NCBI GenBank assembly: GCA_015067175.1
Contig: SVMX01000003.1
Location: 32,457-96,456 of the forward strand
DNA from: Oscillospiraceae bacterium
GTDB taxonomy: Bacteria; Bacillota; Clostridia; Oscillospirales; Ruminococcaceae
Reading direction: 5' to 3'
Length of the DNA stretch: 64,000 nt
Positions 26,114-33,685 of this stretch are shown one piece after another (the stretch's first letter is position 1; the number at the start of each line of letters is the position of its first letter). A program made the position numbers and the translations under genes. A model generated the notes under the pieces. It saw only the letters and a program-made list of their open reading frames with translations, made no database searches and was not told where the DNA came from.

Positions 26114-27199
26114 TCAGAACTTGGTCGGGTTAGCTGCGAGATATTTCTTTACCATAAGTGCGATCTTGAAGATGATTGCATGGTCAAATTCGCGCAGATC
26201 AAGTCCTGTAAGCTTCTTGATCTTGTCAAGACGATATACCAGGGTGTTTCTGTGAACGAACAGCTTTCTCGATGTTTCGGAAACGTTCAGGCTGTTCTCA
26301 AAGAACTTCTGGATAGTGAACAGTGTTTCGTGGTCAAGCGACTCGATAGAGTTCTTCTTGAACACTTCTTTGAGGAAAGTTTCACACAGGGTTGTGGGGA
26401 GGTGATAGATAAGTCTTGCGATACCGAGGTTATCGTAGCTTACGATATTCTTGTCGGTGTCGAATACCTTTCCAACTTCAAGTGCAGTCTGCGCCTCCTT
26501 GAACGAGCGTGCAAGGTCCTTTACGCCCATGATGGGAGTACCGATACCAACGTTCACCTTTGTGAAGAACTCGCTGGAAAGCGTGTCGGAAATGGAGCGC
26601 GCAAGCTTTTCGAGGTCGCGCACGTCGATGTTGTTCTTAACTTCCTTAACGAGAACGATGTCGTTTTCTGTGATATTGAACACGAAATCCTTGTTCTTGT
26701 CGGGGAAGAGGTTCTGGATAACATCGTAAGCAGATACGTCGTTGGAGCTTACAACGCTGATAAGGAACACCACTCTGCTGATATCCGCGTTGAAGTGCAG
26801 CTCGCGCGCCTTCAGGCTGATATCACCGGGGAGAACATTGTCCAGAATGATATTTTTAACGAAATTGTTTCTGTCGTATTTTTCATCGTAATACTGCTTT
26901 ATTCCCGAAAGAGAGATAGCAATAACGCTTGCATACTTTGCGGCAGGCTCGTCTGTGCCCTCAACAAAAACAGCGTAATCGGGCTTTACATGAACGCCGA
27001 AAGGCTTATAGGTGTAGCCGTCGCGGATAAACACCTCGTGGGAATCTCCCAGCTCGATAGAAAAGAAGTCGTTGCCGCCGCCTACTCTCGTGAGGTCGCT
27101 GCAGGCGATGATGGTGCCGTTTTCGTCGATAACGCCGATAACTCTGTTTACAGCGTCCTTCATCTGATGAACAATACCCTGGAACAATCTGTTGGACAT
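26114..27199 (-). CDS. CdaR/PucR-type transcriptional regulator
   Basis: The 361-residue protein has an N-terminal sugar-diacid/PAS-like sensor region (about 1-130; GVIDENGTIIACSDLTRVG), a central GGDEF-like fold (150-270) and a C-terminal PucR helix-turn-helix (290-355) with FFENSLNVSETSRKLFVHRNTLVYRLDKI. Such proteins are one-component regulators of carbon or nitrogen catabolism; the ligand is unknown. The preferred start is ATG 27199 after AAGAGGT. An in-frame ATG at 27256 with AGAGGGG upstream would add 19 residues. The leader is long (about 180 bases) and can form a stem. Confidence 0.8.
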   Translation of the reverse strand: MSNRLFQGIVHQMKDAVNRVIGVIDENGTIIACSDLTRVGGGNDFFSIELGDSHEVFIRDGYTYKPFGVHVKPDYAVFVEGTDEPAAKYASVIAISLSGIKQYYDEKYDRNNFVKNIILDNVLPGDISLKARELHFNADISRVVFLISVVSSNDVSAYDVIQNLFPDKNKDFVFNITENDIVLVKEVKNNIDVRDLEKLARSISDTLSSEFFTKVNVGIGTPIMGVKDLARSFKEAQTALEVGKVFDTDKNIVSYDNLGIARLIYHLPTTLCETFLKEVFKKNSIESLDHETLFTIQKFFENSLNVSETSRKLFVHRNTLVYRLDKIKKLTGLDLREFDHAIIFKIALMVKKYLAANPTKF

Positions 27200-27380
27200 T
27201 ATGTTTACCTCTTTCTGAATGTCGTCGGGAAAGCTTGTCCGACCGCCCCAAGCCATTTGCTGGACCCCTCTGGGTCGGCAGAGCGTACGAATCAGCCTCC
27301 GTCACGTTATGTGTTTGTGTGCGCAGCCGTCATTATCGTATCCCCAAAATGGCGCAGCAACGCATAAGGCTTAATACCCT
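27200..27380 (-). promoter_or_regulatory. Long structured leader of the CdaR-type gene
   Basis: The transcript from the promoter at 27388-27416 has about 180 untranslated bases. CCGACC (27271-27276 region) and GGTCGG (27239-27244 region) can close a stem that encloses the alternative upstream ribosome site and ATG at 27256. No known riboswitch consensus was recognised. The rest of the 375-bp gap to metG is AT-rich and holds the two divergent promoters. Confidence 0.35.
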
Positions 27381-27387
27381 AATCTAT

Positions 27388-27416
27388 ATTGTACTAAAAA
27401 AATCAAAAAAAATCAA
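27388..27416 (-). promoter_or_regulatory. Promoter of the CdaR-type gene
   Basis: Minus strand: TTGATT (27411-27416), 17-bp T-rich spacer, TACAAT (27388-27393). Confidence 0.65.
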
Positions 27417-27464
27417 GTCTTTTTTATATAATATGTAAAAGTTTCTTGATTTTTTTCTTCATAC

Positions 27465-27493
27465 TTGAAAATCTGCTGAAAAAGTAATATAAT
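27465..27493 (+). promoter_or_regulatory. Promoter of the metG operon
   Basis: TTGAAA (27465-27470), 17-bp spacer, TATAAT (27488-27493). No T-box leader is present between here and metG. Confidence 0.75.
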
Positions 27494-27574
27494 AAAATGG
27501 AATAGATATATTTCGGTGAGGAATATTTTGCCGAAATTATATTAAAATTTGTAGAAAAAGAGGTAGATTATACT

Positions 27575-29518
27575 ATGTGTAATTGCGAAAAGGAAAAGTT
27601 TTATATAACGACCCCTATCTATTACCCCTCGGGTAATCCTCATATCGGTCACTGCTACACTACAGTGGCGTGCGATACCATTGCGCGCTTCAAGAGAATG
27701 CAAGGCTATGACGTAATGTTCCTTACAGGTACGGACGAGCACGGTCAGAAGATAGAGAACAAGGCAAAGGAGATGGGCGTTACTCCCAAGGAGTACGTTG
27801 ACCCCATCGTTGACAATTTCAAAAAGCTTTGGAGCTTTATGAACGTAAGCTACGACCGCTATATCCGCACCACTGACGATTATCATGTTGAAACCGTGCA
27901 GAAAGTGTTCAAGACCCTGTTTGACAAGGGCTATATCTATAAGGGCAAGTACACGGGAAAATACTGCACTCCTTGCGAAAGCTTCTGGACAGAGAGCCAG
28001 CTTGTTGACGGCAAGTGCCCCGATTGCGGCAGAGAAGTAATTGACGCAGACGAGGAGGCTTACTTCCTGCGCCTTTCCGATTTCGCTGATAAGATCGAGA
28101 AGTTCCTTACCGAAACTGATTATCTCCAGCCCAAGAGCCGCGTGAATGAGATGGTGAACAACTTCATAAAGCCCGGACTTGAGGACTTGTGCGTTTCCAG
28201 AACAAGCTTCACATGGGGCGTTCCCGTTGATTTCGACCCCGGTCACGTTGTTTATGTATGGGTAGACGCGCTTACAAACTATATCTCGGCGCTCGGTTAT
28301 GAGAACAGCGCTTATGATGATTACGGCAAGTATTGGCCTGCCGATATGCACATGACAGCAAAGGAGATAGTACGTTTCCACTCTATCGTATGGCCCATCA
28401 TTCTGATGATGCTTGAGCTTCCGCTTCCCAAGCGCCTTTACGGTCATGGCTGGATAACCTTCAACGGTGCTAAGATGTCGAAATCACTCGGCAACGTTGT
28501 TGACCCGTTCATTCTTGGCGAGCGCTACGGCGTTGATGCGGTGCGTTATCAGATACTGCGTGATATGCCCTACGGCAGCGACTGCAACTTCTCCAACGAG
28601 ATAATGATAGGCAGAATAAACACAGACCTTGCAAACGACCTCGGAAACCTTGTTTCCCGTACCGTTGCGATGGTAGACAAATATTTCGGCGGTACTCTGC
28701 CCGCTGACAGACAGGCTGACGCTCTTGACGAAGAGCTTAAAGGCATGGCTTCGGCGCTGCGCGATAAGGTTACACCGCTCATCAATGACGCACAGCTTTC
28801 AAAGGCACTTGAGGAGATATTCAAGGTCGTTTCCCGTGCGAATAAGTATATCGACGAAACAGCTCCGTGGATACTTGCAAAGGACGAAGCAAACAAGACA
28901 AGACTTGCTACAGTTCTCTACAATCTGCTTGAAACTGTTCGCATCTGCTCGGGTCTGCTGTTCCCGTTCATGCCTACAACTATGCCCAAGGTTTGGGAGC
29001 AGATAGGCGCGTGCGAGAAGTGCACAGCATACGATACCCTCGCAACATTCGGCGGACTTTGTGAAACTGTAACAGTAACAAAGGGCGACGTTCTTTTCCC
29101 GAGAATCGACATGGAAAAGGAGATCGAGGCGCTCAACGAGATGCTGAAGCCTGCTGTAGAGATACGCGAGGACGAGGATCTCGATAAGGCTAATATAATC
29201 ACCATCGACAAGTTCTTTGAGGTGAAGCTGCGCAGCGGCGAGATAGTTGCAGCAGAGAAAATGAAGAAAGCGAAGAAGCTGCTGAAGCTGCAAATAGACG
29301 ACGGCAGAGGCGGCAGACAGATAGTATCGGGTATTGCAAACTGGTACACTCCCGAGGAGCTTATCGGAAAGAAGATAATTTTTGTTGCAAACCTTGCTCC
29401 GAAGCCTCTTTGCGGCGAGGACAGCAACGGCATGATACTTGCTGTTGAAGCGGGCGATAACGATGTGAGAGTTATCTTCCTTGACGACGATGTTCCGAAT
29501 GGCAGCGCTATAGGATAA
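27575..29518 (+). CDS. metG: Methionine--tRNA ligase
   Basis: The 647-residue class I MetRS charges tRNA-Met. HIGH motif PSGNPHIGHCYT at about 18-30; zinc knuckle CTPC...CPDC at about 130-150; KMSKS in GAKMSKSLGN at about 298; C-terminal EMAP/tRNA-binding domain (about 540-640; KFFEVKLRSGEIVAAEKM, IVSGIANWYTPEELIGKK). It leads an operon with an unknown gene and tatD; metG-tatD linkage is common in Firmicutes. The ribosome site is AAAGAGGT. Confidence 0.98.
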   Translation: MCNCEKEKFYITTPIYYPSGNPHIGHCYTTVACDTIARFKRMQGYDVMFLTGTDEHGQKIENKAKEMGVTPKEYVDPIVDNFKKLWSFMNVSYDRYIRTTDDYHVETVQKVFKTLFDKGYIYKGKYTGKYCTPCESFWTESQLVDGKCPDCGREVIDADEEAYFLRLSDFADKIEKFLTETDYLQPKSRVNEMVNNFIKPGLEDLCVSRTSFTWGVPVDFDPGHVVYVWVDALTNYISALGYENSAYDDYGKYWPADMHMTAKEIVRFHSIVWPIILMMLELPLPKRLYGHGWITFNGAKMSKSLGNVVDPFILGERYGVDAVRYQILRDMPYGSDCNFSNEIMIGRINTDLANDLGNLVSRTVAMVDKYFGGTLPADRQADALDEELKGMASALRDKVTPLINDAQLSKALEEIFKVVSRANKYIDETAPWILAKDEANKTRLATVLYNLLETVRICSGLLFPFMPTTMPKVWEQIGACEKCTAYDTLATFGGLCETVTVTKGDVLFPRIDMEKEIEALNEMLKPAVEIREDEDLDKANIITIDKFFEVKLRSGEIVAAEKMKKAKKLLKLQIDDGRGGRQIVSGIANWYTPEELIGKKIIFVANLAPKPLCGEDSNGMILAVEAGDNDVRVIFLDDDVPNGSAIG

Positions 29519-29562
29519 TTCGTTTCAAAATAATAATATCAACGATAAAGGGGGCATGAAGC

Positions 29563-30210
29563 ATGGATATATCAAGAATGGCGAATGTTGCCTCGGTAAA
29601 TCAGACAAATCTGACGAAATCCTCTGAGCACAGGACGATGGATAAAAGCTCCACGCTTGCCTCCGAGCATACCGACAGCTTTATAAAATCGCAAAAGGCA
29701 TTTACGCCCGCGTATACCAAAAGCTCCGCTAAAAAGCAGAACAGCGACAATAACCTTTTGCAGCGCGAGGACTCTGAGGATAAGGTAGGCGCGATAAAGC
29801 AGAGCGAGGGCAAGGGCAAGGCTGAGCTTATGGTAGAGGGTGTGCAGCACATTATCCGTGCTATGTTCGTGAAGCAGGGCGAGGTTCTGTCGGGAAATGT
29901 TCCGAGTGTTGGCGCAAAGCTTTATGCAGAGGAGCTTCTCGGTCAGCTGAGAAAGCTTTACGGTAACAGCGAGGCGGACGAAAACGATCCCGCGTATTGG
30001 CAGCCCGAGCCTACAGCGGAGCGCTTGATCCTGTTTTTTGAATGTGTCTCCATTGACGACGACAAGACTACCATGCTTGATCGCTCGTTCAGCGGAGCAT
30101 TCAAGGAAACAGAGGAGCTTTTCGGCGGCAGGGGAAGACTTCCTATCGAAAGCTACGAAACTAAGGCGCTGATACAGGAAAAGTATTTCAACGCAAAGGC
30201 GGCAGTGTAA
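29563..30210 (+). CDS. Conserved hypothetical protein, possibly DUF5610-like
   Basis: The 215-residue protein has no membrane segment. Residues 1-90 are Ser-, Lys- and Gln-rich and probably disordered. Residues 95-215 look folded: YWQPEPTAERLILFFECV, then SFSGAFKETEELFGGRGRLPIESYETKALI. This resembles the pattern of DUF5610 (a short helical domain with an xxTAERI motif and a Gly-Gly turn), but that is memory of a pattern, not an alignment. It lies between metG and tatD with a GGGGG ribosome site, 44 bp after metG. No function is proposed. Confidence 0.55.
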   Translation: MDISRMANVASVNQTNLTKSSEHRTMDKSSTLASEHTDSFIKSQKAFTPAYTKSSAKKQNSDNNLLQREDSEDKVGAIKQSEGKGKAELMVEGVQHIIRAMFVKQGEVLSGNVPSVGAKLYAEELLGQLRKLYGNSEADENDPAYWQPEPTAERLILFFECVSIDDDKTTMLDRSFSGAFKETEELFGGRGRLPIESYETKALIQEKYFNAKAAV

Positions 30211-30213
30211 TAT

Positions 30214-30972
30214 ATGGGTATTTTTGAAACGCACGCACATTATCTTAAAGAGGACTTCGGCGACGATCTCATTCCGCTGCTCGAAAGTATGCCGAGCCTT
30301 GGTGTTGAGAAGATAATCGCCGTAGGCTATGACCTGCGTTCCAGTGCGGAGGAGATAGAGCTTGCGCACAGATTTGAGTATATCCGCGCGGCGGCGGGAG
30401 TTCACCCCGAAAACTGCTACGAGCTTCCGACGGATTGGGTGAAACAGCTTGAAGCTATGCTAGCTGATGAAAAAGTGTGCGCGCTTGGCGAGATAGGGCT
30501 TGATTATCATTATGATAACACCGACAAAGCGGTTCAGGCTGAGGTTTTTGAACGTCAGCTCGAGCTTGCTCGAAGGCTGTCACTGCCCGTAATTATCCAC
30601 TCGCGTGATGCTTGCGAGGACACCATGAATATACTGAAAAAGCATAAGCCGCGCGGAGTTCTTCACTGCTTTTCGGGCAGCGCAGAGACCGCCGCTGAGG
30701 TAGTAAAGCTTGGAATGTACATCGGCTTTACGGGTGTGCTTACGTTTAAGAATGCGAAAAAAGCGCTTGCTGCGTGCGAGGCAGTGCCGCTTGACAGGTT
30801 GCTGCTGGAAACAGACTGTCCATATATGGCGCCTGTTCCGCACAGAGGAAAGCGCTGCGACAGCTCTATGATACAGTTCACCGCTGCAAAAATGGCGGAG
30901 ATAAAGGGCGTTTCTACCGAGGAAATGATAGATATTGCAAGGCAGAACGCGGAAAGGCTGTTCGGCGTATGA
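30214..30972 (+). CDS. tatD: TatD-family metal-dependent hydrolase
   Basis: The 252-residue TIM-barrel metallohydrolase is a putative Mg-dependent DNase. Metal ligands are visible: ETHAHY at 5-10, the Glu in ALGEIGLDYH (about 95), PVIIHSRDA (about 128), LHCFSGS (about 152) and LLETDCPYMAP (about 204). It starts 3 bp after the previous stop with only a weak ribosome site, so translation is likely coupled. It overlaps the next gene by ATGA. Confidence 0.93.
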   Translation: MGIFETHAHYLKEDFGDDLIPLLESMPSLGVEKIIAVGYDLRSSAEEIELAHRFEYIRAAAGVHPENCYELPTDWVKQLEAMLADEKVCALGEIGLDYHYDNTDKAVQAEVFERQLELARRLSLPVIIHSRDACEDTMNILKKHKPRGVLHCFSGSAETAAEVVKLGMYIGFTGVLTFKNAKKALAACEAVPLDRLLLETDCPYMAPVPHRGKRCDSSMIQFTAAKMAEIKGVSTEEMIDIARQNAERLFGV

Positions 30973-31421
30973 TAGATATAGTTAAGGTCGGTGAGGAACA
31001 CATCAGCGCGGCGCTTGATATGCGCATGGAAATGCTGAGCGTTGTAAACGGCGCTGCTGTGGATAACCTTGACAGAAAGCTTTTTGACCTTTCTGCCGAG
31101 TATTTCACAAACGGCGACCAAACAACCGTACTTGCCTATGATGGAAATACTGCGGTAGGCTGCGCTTCTATCTGCTATATCACACTTATGCCCACCTACA
31201 GCCACCCCACGGGCAAACGCGCGCACATCATGAATGTATACACGCGCGAAAGTCACCGCAGAAAGGGCATTGCTCGCAGAATGATGGCAGCGCTTTTGGA
31301 CGAAGCAAAGCAGCGCGGAGTTACCCATATAAGTCTTGACGCGACGGAGAGCGGAAAGCCGCTGTATAAGTCGCTCGGATTTAATACGTCAGGCGAAGCT
31401 ATGGGAATGAATTTAATATAA
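30969..31421 (+). CDS. GNAT-family N-acetyltransferase
   Basis: The 150-residue protein transfers an acetyl group from acetyl-CoA to an unknown amine. The acetyl-CoA-binding motif A is HIMNVYTRESHRRKGIARRMM (about 79-99, RRKGIA), followed by motif B ISLDATESGKPLYKSLGF. Its start overlaps the tatD stop. The substrate is not predictable. Confidence 0.88.
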   Translation: MIDIVKVGEEHISAALDMRMEMLSVVNGAAVDNLDRKLFDLSAEYFTNGDQTTVLAYDGNTAVGCASICYITLMPTYSHPTGKRAHIMNVYTRESHRRKGIARRMMAALLDEAKQRGVTHISLDATESGKPLYKSLGFNTSGEAMGMNLI

Positions 31422-31445
31422 ACAAACCAAAATAAAGGAGTTACT

Positions 31446-32420
31446 ATGGACGCGGACAGTCGAAGTACAAACACAACAGAAGCCACAGAAAAGCCGAGAG
31501 AGCATAAGGTGCGCAGATTTCTTCTGGGCTGGCTCATTGCGCTCAATAAAGGGATCACAAAGCTGCTGAAAAAGGCGCTTGGCAACGATTATATGGAAGT
31601 GACCGAGGACGAGGTTATGGATATGGTCGACGCACTCGCCAAAGCACCCAGCGATGACGGTGAAGAAAGCGGCATAGAGGAAGCGTCGGCTAAGATGATA
31701 AACAACATCTTCGAGTTTGATGACCTCACCGCCGAGGACGTAATGACCCACCGAACGAATATCGTAGGCGTTGAAAAGGGTGTTTCTCTGGACGATATCA
31801 TCTATCTTGCGCTGGACAAGGGCTTTTCGAGAATACCTGTCTATGACGGCAGTATCGACAAGATAATCGGCATAATTATCGTAAAAGACCTACTGTGTCT
31901 TGTGGGCGAAAAGGATCTTTCTTCCTTTACGCTGACGGATTTTATACGTGATGTTATCTTTATCCCCGAAGCCTGTCCCTGCTCTGATACGTTCCAATCG
32001 CTCACCTCACTTAAATCGGGCATGGCGGTCGTTGTGGACGAATACGGCGGCACTGCGGGCATAGTGACGCTTGAGGATATCATCGAGGCTGTAATGGGCA
32101 ATATTCAGGACGAGTACGACGACGAAAGCTCCGAGATAGTAAAGATAGGCGACGAGCAGTATGATATAGACGGCGAAACAGACCCCGAGGAGGTGCTTGA
32201 GCTGTTCGGAGTGCATCTGCCCGATGAGCACGAATATGAAACCATTGCGGGCTTTATGACAGACAAGCTCGGTTATATCCCCGAGGGTGATGAGATAGTG
32301 CCTCCGAACGTTGATTATGAGGGCGTACACCTTGTTGCACTCCATATCGAGGATAGATGTATCGTCAAAATACGCGCCTCAAAGGCTGAGCCTGTAGCGG
32401 AGAATAATGACGAAGAATAA
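31446..32420 (+). CDS. CorC/HlyC-like protein with paired CBS domains
   Basis: The 324-residue protein has an N-terminal region (1-65) with a weak hydrophobic patch (FLLGWLIALNKGI), two CBS domains (about 85-215; DVMTHRTNIVGV, GFSRIPVYDGSIDKIIGIIIVKDLL, GMAVVVDEYGGTAGIVTLEDIIE) and a C-terminal CorC_HlyC transporter-associated domain (230-310). The DUF21 membrane domain of full hemolysin-C/CorB exporters is missing, as in CorC. A role in magnesium or cobalt efflux is likely but unproved. It has a good AAAGGAG site and ends the metG operon before a terminator. Confidence 0.8.
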   Translation: MDADSRSTNTTEATEKPREHKVRRFLLGWLIALNKGITKLLKKALGNDYMEVTEDEVMDMVDALAKAPSDDGEESGIEEASAKMINNIFEFDDLTAEDVMTHRTNIVGVEKGVSLDDIIYLALDKGFSRIPVYDGSIDKIIGIIIVKDLLCLVGEKDLSSFTLTDFIRDVIFIPEACPCSDTFQSLTSLKSGMAVVVDEYGGTAGIVTLEDIIEAVMGNIQDEYDDESSEIVKIGDEQYDIDGETDPEEVLELFGVHLPDEHEYETIAGFMTDKLGYIPEGDEIVPPNVDYEGVHLVALHIEDRCIVKIRASKAEPVAENNDEE

Positions 32421-32425
32421 TAAGA

Positions 32426-32453
32426 CCGCCTGCGGTATAGCAGGCGGATTTTT
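32426..32453 (+). terminator. Terminator of the metG operon
   Basis: Perfect 8-bp stem CCGCCTGC / GCAGGCGG, 6-base loop, then ATTTTTG. Confidence 0.85.
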
Positions 32454-32458
32454 GTCGG

Positions 32459-32487
32459 TTGACTTTTGCAATGGTTGTTGGTATAAT
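32459..32487 (+). promoter_or_regulatory. Promoter of the 32573-37683 operon
   Basis: TTGACT (32459-32464), 17-bp spacer, TATAAT (32482-32487), directly after the preceding terminator. Confidence 0.75.
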
Positions 32488-32572
32488 TGGAACAGACAGA
32501 TACATTAATTACTCATTCCTAATTTCTAATTTATAATTTAAAAAAAGGGCTTTGCCTTGAAAGGATACAATA

Positions 32573-33685
32573 ATGACAAAATACAGATATATGGCGCCAT
32601 GCCATTTTGGCTTGGAAAAGACCCTCTCGTTTGAGGTGAAGAAGATAGGCGGCGAGGATATAACCGTCAGCGACGGACGTGTTATGTTCAGCGGCGACGC
32701 ATCGGTGTGCGTTAAGGCGAATTTGTGCCTGTCTACCGCCGAGCGCATCGGGATAGTTCTCGGTCAGTTCAAGGCAAAGACGTTTGACGAGCTGTTTGAG
32801 GGAGTGAAAAAGCTTCCGCTGTCGGAATATATAGGCAGATATGACGCGTTTCCGAACACGGGACATTCGCTTAATTCGGTGCTGAAAAGCGTCCCTGCCT
32901 GTCAGAAGATAATCAAAAAAGCCATGGCGGTAAGCCTGTGCAATTCCTATGGCTTGAACGCCATGCCTGAAAGCGGCGCGGTGTGTCAGATACGCTTTTC
33001 TATAATGAAAGACGAGGTGCTGCTCATGCTTGACAGCAGCGGTACTGGACTTCACAAAAGAGGCTATCGTCGCGAGAGCAACGCCGCACCTATAAAAGAA
33101 ACGCTTGCCGCAGGAATTATAGACATTGCAAGAGTGCGTGAGAATGATATCATCTGCGACCCGTTCTGCGGTTCGGGTACGCTGCTTATAGAGGCGGCGC
33201 TGAAAGCGCTCAATATCGCGCCGGGACTTCGCAGAGGCTTTGCGGCAGAAAAATTCGGATTTATCCCCGAAAAGCTGTGGCAGACGGCACGGGCCGAGGC
33301 AGTTGAGCAGATAAAGCGCGGCACGGAATTCAAGGCATACGGCTATGATATTGACGGAGCCTGTGTTGAGCTTACAGCGGCAAATGCGAAAAAAGCGGGT
33401 GTTAAGATAACCTGTGAAAAGCGCGCAATAAAGGACTTTTCTGCGCCCTCCGAAAACGTCAAGCTGATAACCAATCCTCCTTATGGCGAGCGTATGCTGG
33501 AAATATCCGAAGCGCGTGAAATATACCGCACCATGGGCGAAAAGCTTCTGCCGCTTGACGGAAAGCAGCTGTATATAATAACTCCCGATGAGGAATTTGA
33601 GGACACCTTTGGACAAAAGGCAGACAAAAACCGAAAGCTTTACAACGGAATGATGCTCTGCCGCCTTTATTCATATTTTAAGTAA
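32573..33685 (+). CDS. THUMP-domain class I RNA methyltransferase (RlmL/YpsC-like)
   Basis: The 370-residue protein has an N-terminal ferredoxin-like and THUMP region (1-160) and a Rossmann methyltransferase (165-370): SAM loop CDPFCGSGTLLIEAALKA (about 198-215) and catalytic TNPPYGERM (about 301), the signature of N2-guanosine methylation. It probably modifies 23S rRNA. Its stop overlaps the next start by one base (TAATG). Confidence 0.9.
   Translation: MTKYRYMAPCHFGLEKTLSFEVKKIGGEDITVSDGRVMFSGDASVCVKANLCLSTAERIGIVLGQFKAKTFDELFEGVKKLPLSEYIGRYDAFPNTGHSLNSVLKSVPACQKIIKKAMAVSLCNSYGLNAMPESGAVCQIRFSIMKDEVLLMLDSSGTGLHKRGYRRESNAAPIKETLAAGIIDIARVRENDIICDPFCGSGTLLIEAALKALNIAPGLRRGFAAEKFGFIPEKLWQTARAEAVEQIKRGTEFKAYGYDIDGACVELTAANAKKAGVKITCEKRAIKDFSAPSENVKLITNPPYGERMLEISEAREIYRTMGEKLLPLDGKQLYIITPDEEFEDTFGQKADKNRKLYNGMMLCRLYSYFK

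Noticed and set aside
26105-27367. Open frame of 420 codons opposite the CdaR-type gene
   Set aside because: Antisense shadow of a clear regulator; no start signals.
27494-27574. T-box leader for metG
   Set aside because: Only about 75 bases separate promoter and start, with no specifier stem or TGGNACC box; the same absence holds for lysS.
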